A stretch of DNA of 51,104 bases from Fimisoma sp964619315 (GTDB lineage Bacteria; Bacillota; Clostridia; Peptostreptococcales; Anaerovoracaceae), in assembly GCA_964619315.1 (NCBI GenBank), contig CAZUEH010000009.1:1-51104 (forward strand), read 5' to 3'. Under the pieces are notes generated by a model. It made no database searches. It was not told the DNA's origin and saw nothing but the letters and a program-made list of their open reading frames with translations. Numbering within the stretch: position 1 is the first letter of the stretch; the number at the start of each line of letters is the position of its first letter. Position numbers and translations under genes: made by a program. Positions 1 to 8,688 of the stretch are shown in pieces.

Positions 1-1031
1 GATGCCTTATCACCAATTGTATGTGTCAAAATCTGCATGTCATTCTTATAAGAATATTCCACCATCTTGCCAAGTTCTTCTTCGCTATGAACCATGATAC
101 CACAGTTGGCTTTGGATCCACCATAAGGTTCATTGAGTAAGGCCGTCTTCGCTCCTAGAGAGCCATCTTGGTAAAGTTTAATTGGCCCAACTTTATAAAA
201 TGCTCCCCCTTGGTTCGTTCGATTGCCTGAGTCAATAAACTCCTTCATATCATCAAACGCAGTGAAAGAGGCTTGCTCCCTTACTCTTAATGTCAGCTTC
301 TTCTCTGTTTCAAGCTCCTTGTAGGCAGTCATTATGTTTTGCCAGTTCCTTCCGGGTAGTGAGAGGAAGTTGTCGCTTTCTACAGCAGTAATTCCTGCTT
401 TATTGTAATCTCCCTGTACAGAGAGAATCATTTGCTTTATTTGTTCCACCGTCGGTGGGTTCATAATATTATAACACAATTTCACTGAAGCCTCAGTTAA
501 TATCCCTTTTTTTGTATCTATTTGTGTCATGTAGTCTTTAGTTTCATTGAGCTTCATGACCATTTCAAGGGCTTTGCTGTTAACTGCTGCCACATGTCCG
601 CACATGCGAATAAACAAAATAGGTCTGTCCGTTGAAATTTTGTCCAAGTCTGCTTTTGTTAAAAACCTTTTTTCATCGGAAAAATTATCTTGATTCCACC
701 CTCTCCCATAAAGCCACTGGTTTGCACTTTCGCCTTCCATAGCATACGCATGGTTTCTGCCTTCTTCGATTATATTCTTGATAGAGGAAGCATCGTACAT
801 CTTGTATGAATTGGCGAGAAAAGCGTAATTAAGCATGTGCAGATGGGAATCAATAAAACCGGGCAACACGGTTTTTCCTTTTAGGTCAATCCGTGTTGCG
901 GTCTCGATTTTTTGTGATTCAAGATTGGTTCCTAAAAAACTTATCTTGTTTCCTGATATCCCTATAGCGGTGTACCTATTGTTGTCCTTATCCATTGAGT
1001 GAATTTTTCCGTTATAGTATATCTTATCCAT
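1..1031 (-). CDS. YtcJ-like metal-dependent amidohydrolase (C-terminus off the window)
   Basis: Translation of the minus strand from the ATG at 1031 gives an open frame of about 343 residues that leaves the window at base 1, so the C-terminal part is missing. It begins MDKIYYNGKIHSMDKDNN, the composite beta-sandwich of the amidohydrolase superfamily. It then has a PGFIDSHLHM segment whose HxH would bind the metal, and later GRGWNQ and a KLYQDGSLGAKTA stretch typical of amidohydrolase family 3 (YtcJ/exoenzyme-regulatory AepA type). Such proteins hydrolyse amide bonds and their substrates are mostly unknown. The start is one base beyond the stop of the deacetylase gene upstream, so the two are probably co-translated. 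The family is clear; the substrate is not. Confidence 0.85.
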   Translation of the reverse strand, partial: MDKIYYNGKIHSMDKDNNRYTAIGISGNKISFLGTNLESQKIETATRIDLKGKTVLPGFIDSHLHMLNYAFLANSYKMYDASSIKNIIEEGRNHAYAMEGESANQWLYGRGWNQDNFSDEKRFLTKADLDKISTDRPILFIRMCGHVAAVNSKALEMVMKLNETKDYMTQIDTKKGILTEASVKLCYNIMNPPTVEQIKQMILSVQGDYNKAGITAVESDNFLSLPGRNWQNIMTAYKELETEKKLTLRVREQASFTAFDDMKEFIDSGNRTNQGGAFYKVGPIKLYQDGSLGAKTALLNEPYGGSKANCGIMVHSEEELGKMVEYSYKNDMQILTHTIGDKA

Positions 1032-1032
1032 T

Positions 1033-1875
1033 TTAAAACTCTATTCTTTCATAAATGTCCTTCATTGGCGCAATCCATGCACCTTTTGATTCAACATAGT
1101 TTATAAATTCTTCTAACATGGTCATGGTGTGCGGTCTACCAATTACTTGAGGATGCATTGCCACATTTAAGACTCCACCTTCAATATTCTTAACACCGTA
1201 GTCAAAAGTACCACTCCATATTTCAAATATTTGACTTTGCGGTTTCATCCCTGTTCTGGTCATTACAAACTCAGAATGTGGAAAATCGTCCATATACCAT
1301 GATACTGGCATCTCTACCACTTTTGATGGTTCTCCAAATTCGTTGGCTCTATCAAAATGAACAGTACAATATCTAGGGCAATATGGATAAAAATCATTAC
1401 CCATCAAACTGCTGTCGTATTTGAAGCCGTATTTCTCAAGAATATTCATCGTGTTTGGGCTAAAATCAAATCCTGGTGACCTATATCCAATGGGTTTAAC
1501 ACCAATCTTATCTAAAGCTTCTAAGCCCTTTACCATTATTGCTTCTTCCTCATCATACAACAAGTTGGTAGGATCTTCATGAACATACCCATGATGACAA
1601 ACCTCATGCCCCCTTTTTACTATTTCCTTGCACACATCTGGATAAGTATCTGATGTATGCCCTGGAATAAAGAAGCTGCTTTTTAGCCTATATTTGTCCA
1701 GAAGATCCAATATTCTTGGCACACAAACTTCTGCGCCATATTCGCCTCTGGAAGTGTATATCTGGGATGTCTTCCCAAAAGATTCCATCCAAACTGAAGA
1801 AGAGTCAAAATCAAACCCAAGATTCAAGGCAATCTTTTTCCCCTCTGGCAGATTGATTCTACCTGTTTTTTGCAT
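1033..1875 (-). CDS. Polysaccharide deacetylase family (CE4, PuuE/HpPgdA-like)
   Basis: A 280-residue NodB-fold hydrolase. The metal and catalytic motifs are visible: D22-F-D24 near the N-terminus, H95-x3-H99 (HHGYVHEDP), a YRSPGFDFSPNT motif, and MHPQVIGRP near the C-terminus. No signal peptide is seen, so it should act in the cytoplasm. That fits the PuuE allantoinase/HpPgdA-like branch, which acts on small amide or imide substrates, better than a secreted chitin or peptidoglycan deacetylase. GGAGG lies just upstream of the ATG. It sits between an SDR gene (13-bp gap) and an amidohydrolase (1-bp gap), so the operon probably degrades one nitrogenous compound. Substrate unknown. Confidence 0.85.
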   Translation of the reverse strand: MQKTGRINLPEGKKIALNLGFDFDSSSVWMESFGKTSQIYTSRGEYGAEVCVPRILDLLDKYRLKSSFFIPGHTSDTYPDVCKEIVKRGHEVCHHGYVHEDPTNLLYDEEEAIMVKGLEALDKIGVKPIGYRSPGFDFSPNTMNILEKYGFKYDSSLMGNDFYPYCPRYCTVHFDRANEFGEPSKVVEMPVSWYMDDFPHSEFVMTRTGMKPQSQIFEIWSGTFDYGVKNIEGGVLNVAMHPQVIGRPHTMTMLEEFINYVESKGAWIAPMKDIYERIEF

Positions 1876-1888
1876 GGCTTTTCCTCCG

Positions 1889-2644
1889 CTATTTGAACCC
1901 TAAGAATCCATCATCTACAGGTATGGTTATTGCATTAATTCCATCTGCTGCGTCTGAGGCTAAGAATCTTGCCACATCACCAATTGCTGATGGTGGAAGT
2001 GGTTTCTTTCTCATACCCTTCGAATAAAGCTCTTCAAAAGTGCCCCTTTGTTTGTCGATTTCAATCATTGGCGTATCAATAACCCCAGGCGCTATAGAAA
2101 CCACTCTGATATTATGCGCCGCAAGCTCATAAGCCGCCGCTTTTGTCATCATTTCAACGGCACCCTTACTTGCGTTATATCCAATAATGTTGCCGCTGGC
2201 AACTTTTCCATAAATGCTACCCATGTTGATAATTACACCGGGAAGTCCCTTATCAACCATCATTTGTGCACCTTTTTGCATGCACATAAAAGTACCATAC
2301 TGATTTACTTGTATTGCTCTGTCATATTCCTCATATGAAGTCTCCAAGAATGAATGACTTGGGGCAATGCCTGCATTGTTGACTACTGCATCAACTCTGC
2401 CATATTTTGCTTCAATGGCATCAAAGATTTTTGCTACATCCTCTCGTTTTGAAACATCTGCTACAATATCCAAAACAAGGTCTGCTCCAAATTCTTCAAC
2501 GAATTCCTTTGTCGCTTCTTCAATTTTATCTTTTCTTCTGCCTACGATTGCTACTGCATATCCACCCTGCAAAAAACTAAGGGCGCATGCTTTTCCAATA
2601 CCTGTTCCACCTCCCGTAACGAGAGCAACTTTTTTGTCTATCAT
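1889..2644 (-). CDS. Short-chain dehydrogenase/reductase (SDR)
   Basis: A 251-residue classical SDR. The Rossmann nucleotide motif TGGGTGIG is at residues 10-17, NNAG at about 89-92, and the catalytic triad is S143, Y156 and K160 (YNASK). The C-terminus VDDGFLGFK is typical of FabG-like enzymes. It should oxidise or reduce a hydroxyl/keto group with NAD(P)H in the cytosol. AGGAGG precedes the ATG by seven bases. It is the first gene of a tight SDR-deacetylase-amidohydrolase run, and the flavoprotein upstream is separated by about 104 bp. It is not obviously the fatty-acid FabG, because no fab genes are nearby. Confidence 0.9.
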   Translation of the reverse strand: MIDKKVALVTGGGTGIGKACALSFLQGGYAVAIVGRRKDKIEEATKEFVEEFGADLVLDIVADVSKREDVAKIFDAIEAKYGRVDAVVNNAGIAPSHSFLETSYEEYDRAIQVNQYGTFMCMQKGAQMMVDKGLPGVIINMGSIYGKVASGNIIGYNASKGAVEMMTKAAAYELAAHNIRVVSIAPGVIDTPMIEIDKQRGTFEELYSKGMRKKPLPPSAIGDVARFLASDAADGINAITIPVDDGFLGFK

Positions 2645-2748
2645 ATCTGTCCTCCTAAAAAGTAAAAAAGTTTATAAATAGCATTGCTGCAATTTGCCTT
2701 GCGGAATCGGCGATAAAATCGAGCTTTTATATCGTTTTCTAAGCTGGG

Positions 2749-3372
2749 CTATCTAATAAAATTAGTCCACGCTGTTTTCTCTACAATTTCAGGTTCTATA
2801 CCTGCCTTCTTACCAGCTTCAATGCATTTTAACATCCATGTCATGTTTCTAGCCAAAGTTTCTAAAGTAGCCAGACCTTCTTCGTCCTTGAGCAACTCCT
2901 CTGGAGAACCATGCCCATGTATTATAGGCCAATAATCTGCACTTACAAGAGGCATTTGATTGTATGTAGGATACTTAGCCAAAGTATCAAACGCAGCCGT
3001 ACAGCCGCCTCTTCTTGCCACTACAGCGATAGCTGCTGGCTTATACACTAGTGCCGCTCCACCTGCACAAAAGAATCTATCCATAAAGCCCATCATAACA
3101 CCCGATGGTGATGCATAATGAACAGGTGAGCCAAATACAAACCCGTCAGCATCCTTTGCAAGCTCTAAAGCTTTGTTTACAGAATCGTCAAATATACATT
3201 TGCCTGTGTCTCCACATTTTCCGCAACCAAGGCACCCACCAGTAAGAGTTTTTTCTATGTTGAAAATCTCTGTTTCAACACCTCTTTCGTTAAGGGTTTT
3301 GCTCATATGGTTTAGTGCTGTAAACGTGCAACCATCTTTGTTTGGGCTACCATTTATAAGTAATACTTTCAT
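2749..3372 (-). CDS. NADPH-dependent FMN reductase-like iron-sulfur flavoprotein
   Basis: A flavodoxin-fold protein of about 207 residues beginning MKVLLINGSPNKDGCTFTAL; the GSPNKDGCT loop binds the FMN phosphate. A cysteine cluster, GGCLGCGKCGDTGKC, at about residues 45-60 resembles the compact [4Fe-4S] motif of Isf-type iron-sulfur flavoproteins. SPVHYASPSG follows, as in that family. The open frame extends upstream to 3438, but the ATG at 3370-3372 has an AAAGGGGG ribosome site and starts exactly at the first beta strand, so it is preferred. It likely moves electrons in the cytosol; the partner is unknown. Confidence 0.85.
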   Translation of the reverse strand: MKVLLINGSPNKDGCTFTALNHMSKTLNERGVETEIFNIEKTLTGGCLGCGKCGDTGKCIFDDSVNKALELAKDADGFVFGSPVHYASPSGVMMGFMDRFFCAGGAALVYKPAAIAVVARRGGCTAAFDTLAKYPTYNQMPLVSADYWPIIHGHGSPEELLKDEEGLATLETLARNMTWMLKCIEAGKKAGIEPEIVEKTAWTNFIR

Positions 3373-3409
3373 TAGTCTTCTGCCCCCTTTTTTATAATCA
3401 TATACCTCT

Positions 3410-3438
3410 AAAATACCACACCTGATTGCTATGTGCAA
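3410..3438 (-). promoter_or_regulatory. Probable sigma-A promoter of the flavoprotein gene
   Basis: Reading the minus strand, TTGCAC (3433-3438) and TATTTT (3410-3415) are separated by 17 bp and lie about 40 bp upstream of the chosen start at 3372. The spacing is ideal but the -10 matches the consensus only in part. Confidence 0.45.
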
Positions 3439-3511
3439 CCAAGTTTTATGTATACATTTTAAGAATATTTTGTTACCGATTTTGTTGTTCCCAAAGTAGT
3501 AAAAAAGCTTT

Positions 3512-3735
3512 TACAAAAGGACCCTCAGTTGTTAAATGTTGAGGTGGATAAGTCAGTATTAATTACAATTCCCAACAGGCGAACAAACGTTGGCAGAAAT
3601 CTTAGTTTACCTCTAATTGTACAACACTTCGGGAGGTCACGCCCCAACCTCTGTAAGATGTCATACTTTTCAGCCACCCAACGTTTGCTATGGGGCATAC
3701 AAAAGGACCCTCAGTTGTTAATAAACCGAGGGTCC
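3512..3735 (-). repeat. Duplicated terminator half-sites flanking a structured 104-bp inverted-repeat element
   Basis: This 332-base stretch without a gene holds three things. A 24-nt sequence starting TACAAAAGGACCC occurs identically at 3512-3535 and 3698-3721. Between the copies is an exact 10-bp inverted repeat, CAAACGTTGG at 3584-3593 and CCAACGTTTG at 3678-3687, enclosing shorter ACCTC/GAGGT complements. The right copy is half of a strong terminator hairpin. The left copy can form its own weaker CCTCA/TGAGG hairpin followed by GTCCTTTTG on the minus strand. The arrangement could be a small MITE-like insertion or a small RNA gene bounded by two terminators. Confidence 0.55.
3700..3735 (-). 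terminator. Rho-independent terminator of the purine operon
   Basis: On the minus strand GGACCCTC (3728-3735) pairs perfectly with GAGGGTCC (3705-3712), followed by TTTTG. It lies about 35 bp beyond the stop of the CofE-like gene, so it closes the operon that begins at purE. Confidence 0.85.
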
Positions 3736-3770
3736 TCCATGTATTCGATTTTTAAGAATTTCTCTTACAA

Positions 3771-4961
3771 TTAGTCTGTATAGTTGTCAAAATATCCTTG
3801 GATATATATAAATGGTGTTCCCTTGTCGCCAGAACCTGACGTTAAGTCACAAAGTGAGCCAAGAAGGTCTGTCAATCTTCTTGGAGTAGTTCCCTCTGTT
3901 GCCATTTGTCCTACAAGGTTATCATCCTTTTCACGAATTGCACCTTCAATAGCTGACTTTAATTCGTCCCCTCTAAGATCCGCAAAATCATTGTCCGCTA
4001 AATATTTTAGCTTTAATTCGTTAGGCTGCCCATTGAGCCCACTAGTAAATCCAGGAGATACTACTGGATCTGCCAATTCCCAAATCTTGCCGATAGGATC
4101 CTTGAACGCTCCATCACCATAAACCATAACTTCTACAGTCTTTCCGGTTTTAGCTTTAATTTCTGCCTGAACTCCATCTACAAATTCCTGACAGTTGATA
4201 GGGAATAGCTTAATGCTGTCCTCAGTTGCCTTGTTGGAGCCTAATATACCATACTCTGGATTATATCCTGACCCATTTACTGAAGATGTTAAGAGATCGT
4301 CCATGCCTAAGACAACTTTTGCTCCGGCAGCTTTGACAATTCTCTTAGTTCTTGCACGAGTATGAATGTCTGCACAAATAACCTTGTCAGCGTAATCAAC
4401 TATCTTGCGAGGGTTGTTGGCGAAAATGATTTCAGCTTCAGCCCCCTCTTCTTCGATTAAGCCTTTATAATAATTTACGTAATCGATGTTTGTGAATGTA
4501 TGGCATGACTTGCCAAAAAGTTCTTCGAACTTTTCTTGAGTCAATACATCAGTGTACGGGTCTACGCCTTTGGCATCGAGCAAATCTAAGTCTAAAAGAT
4601 GATTTCCCACCTCGTCACTAGGATAGCTGAGCATTAGCACTACTTTTTTTGCGCCTTTTGCGATTCCTCTAAGGCATATAGCAAATCTGTTTCTACTTAA
4701 GATTGGAAAAATAACTCCAACAGTTTCGCCACCTAATTTGTTTTTAACGTCTTCTGCCAACTGCTCTTTTGTAGCATAGTTAGCCTGTGAACGAGCAAGA
4801 ATAGATTCAGTGATAGCCAAAACATCTTTGCCGCCTATTTCGAAGTCGCTCTTTTGGATACATTCCATAAAGGTATCAACCACTATGTTTTTTAGGTCGT
4901 CGCCTTCTTTGATAATAGGTCCTCTGAGTCCACGTGAAATTGTTCCTATTCTTCTTTCCAT
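3771..4961 (-). CDS. CofE-like ligase (coenzyme F420-0:L-glutamate ligase family) in the purine operon
   Basis: A 396-residue protein whose N-terminal third matches the PF01996 family: RGPIIKEGDDL, then GGKDVLAITESILARSQ, where CofE enzymes have a GDDL motif and a GDVLV(I/V)-K/S-V/I-xS strand. CofE joins glutamate to F420-0 through gamma bonds using GTP. This protein is about 150 residues longer than archaeal CofE, and no other F420 genes are seen here. It starts 35 bp after purL in the same direction and ends at the operon terminator, so it is co-transcribed with purine synthesis. CofE relatives have been reported to glutamylate folate in Chlamydia, and folate serves two steps of this pathway. 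The substrate assignment here is inference. Confidence 0.8.
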   Translation of the reverse strand: MERRIGTISRGLRGPIIKEGDDLKNIVVDTFMECIQKSDFEIGGKDVLAITESILARSQANYATKEQLAEDVKNKLGGETVGVIFPILSRNRFAICLRGIAKGAKKVVLMLSYPSDEVGNHLLDLDLLDAKGVDPYTDVLTQEKFEELFGKSCHTFTNIDYVNYYKGLIEEEGAEAEIIFANNPRKIVDYADKVICADIHTRARTKRIVKAAGAKVVLGMDDLLTSSVNGSGYNPEYGILGSNKATEDSIKLFPINCQEFVDGVQAEIKAKTGKTVEVMVYGDGAFKDPIGKIWELADPVVSPGFTSGLNGQPNELKLKYLADNDFADLRGDELKSAIEGAIREKDDNLVGQMATEGTTPRRLTDLLGSLCDLTSGSGDKGTPFIYIQGYFDNYTD

Positions 4962-4996
4962 TTGTAATCATCTCCTTATAGTTACATAAGCTTTAA

Positions 4997-7900
4997 TTAT
5001 TTTTTAAAGTACTCTACAGCTGATTCAAACATCTTCATGTCGAAACGGCCTGGTACGTTTTTGTATAAACCATTTCCAATTCTTTCAGAATGCCCCATCT
5101 TGCCAAGCACTCTTCCATCCGGGGAAACTATACCCTCAACAGCCCAATCTGAGCCATTAGGGTTAAACTGAATATCATCAGTCGCATTGCCATTCATATC
5201 CACATACTGGGTGATTATCTGGCCATTAGCACCAAGCTCCTTTAGAAGCTCTTGGGAAGCCATAAACCTACCCTCCCCATGGGATATTGGTACTGTATAA
5301 ACATCTCCAACCTCTGTCGCACTTAGCCACGGTGAATTGTTGGAAGCAACCCTTACTCGAACTAACTTTGACTGATGTCTTGCGATCTTGTTATATGTTA
5401 ATGTTGGATATGTCTCATCTGTGTCTACAATCTTGCCGAATGGCACTAACCCAAGTTTTATCAACGCTTGGAAGCCATTACATATACCTGCCATCAAGCC
5501 GTCTCTCTGTTCAAGAAGTTCTGTAACTGATTCTTTGATCTCTTCATTTCTAAAGAAAGCAGTTATAAGTTTTCCTGAACCATCTGGCTCATCACCGCCA
5601 GAGAAGCCTCCCGGTATAAACACCATCTGGCTTTGACGTACTTTCTGCGCAAAGGCTTCAATAGAAGCTGCAACGTCAGAAGCAGTCAGGTTATTTAATA
5701 CGAATATTTCAGGCTCTGCCCCAGCTATCGCAAAGGCTTTCGCTGTATCGTATTCGCAGTTAGTTCCCGGAAAAACAGGAATCAATACACGAGGCACAGG
5801 ATTCTTAATATTAGCTCTAAATACCTTGTCTGTCTTGTAAGACAAGTTTTCAGGAGTCTTTCCTTCGCTAGGAATGTTGCATGGATATACGGTCTCAAGT
5901 TTGTCCTCATATAAATTACATAGTTGAACCAAATCCATTTTTTCACTTCCACGGCAAATAGCAAAGTCAGTTGTAGTCGAACCAATCAGCATGCCTTCGT
6001 CTATGTCTTCTGTAACTTCAACTATGAACGAGCCATAATTATACATAAATATGTCGTTAAGCTCTAAATTATCATTATATTTAAAGCCTATTCCATTACC
6101 CATAGCCATCTTTAAGATAGCCTCAGCAATTCCTCCGATAGTTGGAGTGTAACAAGCTTTTATAATGCCCTTACGAGTAAAGCTTGTAACTTTGTCATAA
6201 AGCTTTCTGAGTGACTCCCCAGTAGGAAGTCCTTTTTCGTTACATTCAGGTTTCAAAAGGTATACCTTGTGGTCTGCCTCTTTAAACTCTGGAGAAAGTA
6301 TGTTATCAACACTTTCAGTAGTTACTGCAAATGAAACGAGAGTCGGTGGAACATGAAGATTTTCAAAGGTTCCACTCATCGAATCCTTACCACCTATAGC
6401 ACCTACTTCAAGGTCAAGTTGCGCTTCTAATGCTCCTAACAAAGCTGCGAAAGGTTTTCCCCACTTCTTAGGGTCATTGCCTAATCTTTCAAAATATTCT
6501 TGGAAAGACAGATACACATCTTCAAAAGCTGCGCCCTCTGCAACAAGTTTAGAAACAGACTCAACCACAGCCAGGTAAGCACCATGATACGGGCTCTTTT
6601 CCATTATGAAAGGATTGTATCCCCATGCCATAAGGCTGCAAGTCTTAGTATCTTCTTTTTCTACGGCAACTTTGTTTACCATAGCTTGAATCGGAGTTCT
6701 CTGGTGTTTTCCTCCAAAAGGCATAAGCACTGTTGCTGCACCTATAGTGGAGTCAAATCTTTCTGAAAGGCCTCTCTTAGAGCAAACATTTAAGTCTGCT
6801 GCCAATGCCTTGTAGTTTTCTTCAAAAGATCCAGAAATCATTTTGTCGTATGACTCGGGTTTCGCAGTTTCAACAGTAGCATGTTTTTCTGCGCCATTTG
6901 AGTCTAAGAATTCTCTGGAAATATTTACGATAGTTTTTCCGTTCCACTTCATGGAAAGAACAGGTTCTTCAGTGACCTTAGCTACTACTGTAGCCTCCAA
7001 GTTTTCGTTTCTTGCCAACTTACAAAAGAGGTCTACGTCTTTTTCGGCAACAACTACTGCCATTCTTTCCTGAGACTCGCTTATTGCAAGTTCAGTTCCG
7101 TCAAGGCCTTCGTATTTTTTAGGAACTTGGTTTAAGTCTATATCAAGACCGTCGGCTAATTCGCCAATAGCAACGGAAACGCCACCTGCACCAAAGTCGT
7201 TACAACGCTTTATAAGCTTGGAGGCCTGTCCATTTCTAAATAGTCTTTGAATTTTTCTTTCTTCTGGTGCGTTACCTTTTTGCACTTCTGCTCCGCAGCT
7301 TTCAAGAGATGACACATCGTGAGATTTAGAAGAACCAGTAGCTCCTCCGCAACCATCTCTTCCAGTTTTTCCTCCAAGAAGTATAACTCTATCTCCAGGA
7401 GCTGGAACTTCTCTAACTACATTTTCTGCTGGGGCTGCTCCAATAACAGCACCTATTTCCATCCTTTTAGCTACATAGCCTGGATGATATATTTCATCAA
7501 CCTGACCTGTAGTCAAGCCAATCTGATTACCGTACGAGCTGTATCCTGCAGCTGCTGTTGTAACAAGTTTACGCTGTGGCAATTTGCCCGGTATAGTTTC
7601 TGAAACAGGCACCAATGGGTCTCCTGCTCCTGTCACACGCATAGCGGCATAGACATAACTTCTACCTGAAAGCGGGTCTCTAATCGCACCTCCTACACAG
7701 GTAGCGGCACCACCAAATGGTTCGATTTCTGTTGGGTGGTTATGAGTTTCGTTTTTGAAAAGCAACAACCAATCCTCTTCTTTGCCAGCAATATCAACTT
7801 TGATTTTAACTGTACAGGCATTTATTTCTTCTGATTCATCTAACTTGCTTAATTTGCCTTCTCTCTTCAAATGCTTAACAGCAATAGTTCCAAGATCCAT

Positions 7901-8686
7901 CAAAGTGACAGGCTTAGTTCTGTTCAAAGATTTTCTAAGGTCAATATATCTGTCATAGGCTTCTTGTAATATTTGATCTTCAAATTTTACATTATCAATT
8001 GTTGTATTAAAAGTAGTGTGACGACAGTGATCAGACCAATAAGTATCAATCATTTTGATTTCTGTTATCGTCGGCTCTCTATCTTCACTTTGAAAATACT
8101 GCTGACAAAACTTGATGTCAGCTAAATCCATAGCTAATCCTCTATCAGCAATAAACTCTCCAAGAGCTACTTCACCTAACTTGCAAAAACCCTCAATTGT
8201 TTCAACTGAAGTTGGAATTTCATATTCAGTAACAAGAGTTTCTGGAAGCTCCATAGCCGCTTCTCTTGATTCTACTGCATTTATTACGTATTTTTTTATC
8301 GCTTCAATCTGACTTGCATCAGCCTTTCCATAAAGAGCATAAACCTTAGCAGTCTTAACCGTAGGCCTGTCTCCTTTAGCAATTATCTGAATACATTCAG
8401 CAGCGGAAGAAGCTCTCTGGTCAAACTGTCCAGGCAAATATTCAACAGCAAAAATGTAATCTGCTTCTGGTAAACTATCGCTCACTATATCAAGTTGAGG
8501 TTCTGAAAATACAGCATTTACTGAATAGTCAAATAGCTCTTTAGCGATGCTATCAACATCATATCTGTTGAAAACACGAACTCTTTCTATATCCTTGATT
8601 TGCAACAATTCATTGATGTCACTTTTCAAAGCCATTGCCTCATTTTCAAGACCTGGTCTTTTTTCTACAAAAATTCTGAAAACCAT
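4997..8686 (-). CDS. purL: Phosphoribosylformylglycinamidine synthase (single-chain FGAM synthase)
   Basis: A 1229-residue large-type FGAM synthase that converts FGAR, glutamine and ATP to FGAM, step four of purine synthesis. An N-terminal PurS-like region is followed by two AIRS-like halves; the TYWSDHCRHTTFNT signature lies at about residue 210. A C-terminal class I glutaminase follows, with the nucleophile in AGICNGFQAL and the His/Glu partners in PISHGEGRF. Domain order and length match the fused enzyme, so no separate purS or purQ is needed. Only two bases separate its ATG from the purD stop, so the genes are likely co-translated. Confidence 0.97.
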   Translation of the reverse strand: MVFRIFVEKRPGLENEAMALKSDINELLQIKDIERVRVFNRYDVDSIAKELFDYSVNAVFSEPQLDIVSDSLPEADYIFAVEYLPGQFDQRASSAAECIQIIAKGDRPTVKTAKVYALYGKADASQIEAIKKYVINAVESREAAMELPETLVTEYEIPTSVETIEGFCKLGEVALGEFIADRGLAMDLADIKFCQQYFQSEDREPTITEIKMIDTYWSDHCRHTTFNTTIDNVKFEDQILQEAYDRYIDLRKSLNRTKPVTLMDLGTIAVKHLKREGKLSKLDESEEINACTVKIKVDIAGKEEDWLLLFKNETHNHPTEIEPFGGAATCVGGAIRDPLSGRSYVYAAMRVTGAGDPLVPVSETIPGKLPQRKLVTTAAAGYSSYGNQIGLTTGQVDEIYHPGYVAKRMEIGAVIGAAPAENVVREVPAPGDRVILLGGKTGRDGCGGATGSSKSHDVSSLESCGAEVQKGNAPEERKIQRLFRNGQASKLIKRCNDFGAGGVSVAIGELADGLDIDLNQVPKKYEGLDGTELAISESQERMAVVVAEKDVDLFCKLARNENLEATVVAKVTEEPVLSMKWNGKTIVNISREFLDSNGAEKHATVETAKPESYDKMISGSFEENYKALAADLNVCSKRGLSERFDSTIGAATVLMPFGGKHQRTPIQAMVNKVAVEKEDTKTCSLMAWGYNPFIMEKSPYHGAYLAVVESVSKLVAEGAAFEDVYLSFQEYFERLGNDPKKWGKPFAALLGALEAQLDLEVGAIGGKDSMSGTFENLHVPPTLVSFAVTTESVDNILSPEFKEADHKVYLLKPECNEKGLPTGESLRKLYDKVTSFTRKGIIKACYTPTIGGIAEAILKMAMGNGIGFKYNDNLELNDIFMYNYGSFIVEVTEDIDEGMLIGSTTTDFAICRGSEKMDLVQLCNLYEDKLETVYPCNIPSEGKTPENLSYKTDKVFRANIKNPVPRVLIPVFPGTNCEYDTAKAFAIAGAEPEIFVLNNLTASDVAASIEAFAQKVRQSQMVFIPGGFSGGDEPDGSGKLITAFFRNEEIKESVTELLEQRDGLMAGICNGFQALIKLGLVPFGKIVDTDETYPTLTYNKIARHQSKLVRVRVASNNSPWLSATEVGDVYTVPISHGEGRFMASQELLKELGANGQIITQYVDMNGNATDDIQFNPNGSDWAVEGIVSPDGRVLGKMGHSERIGNGLYKNVPGRFDMKMFESAVEYFKK

Positions 8687-8688
8687 AA

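Noticed and set aside
3771..4961. F420 biosynthesis as the function of the CofE-like gene
   Set aside because: Only the family name points to F420. No other F420 gene is in the window and the neighbours make purines.
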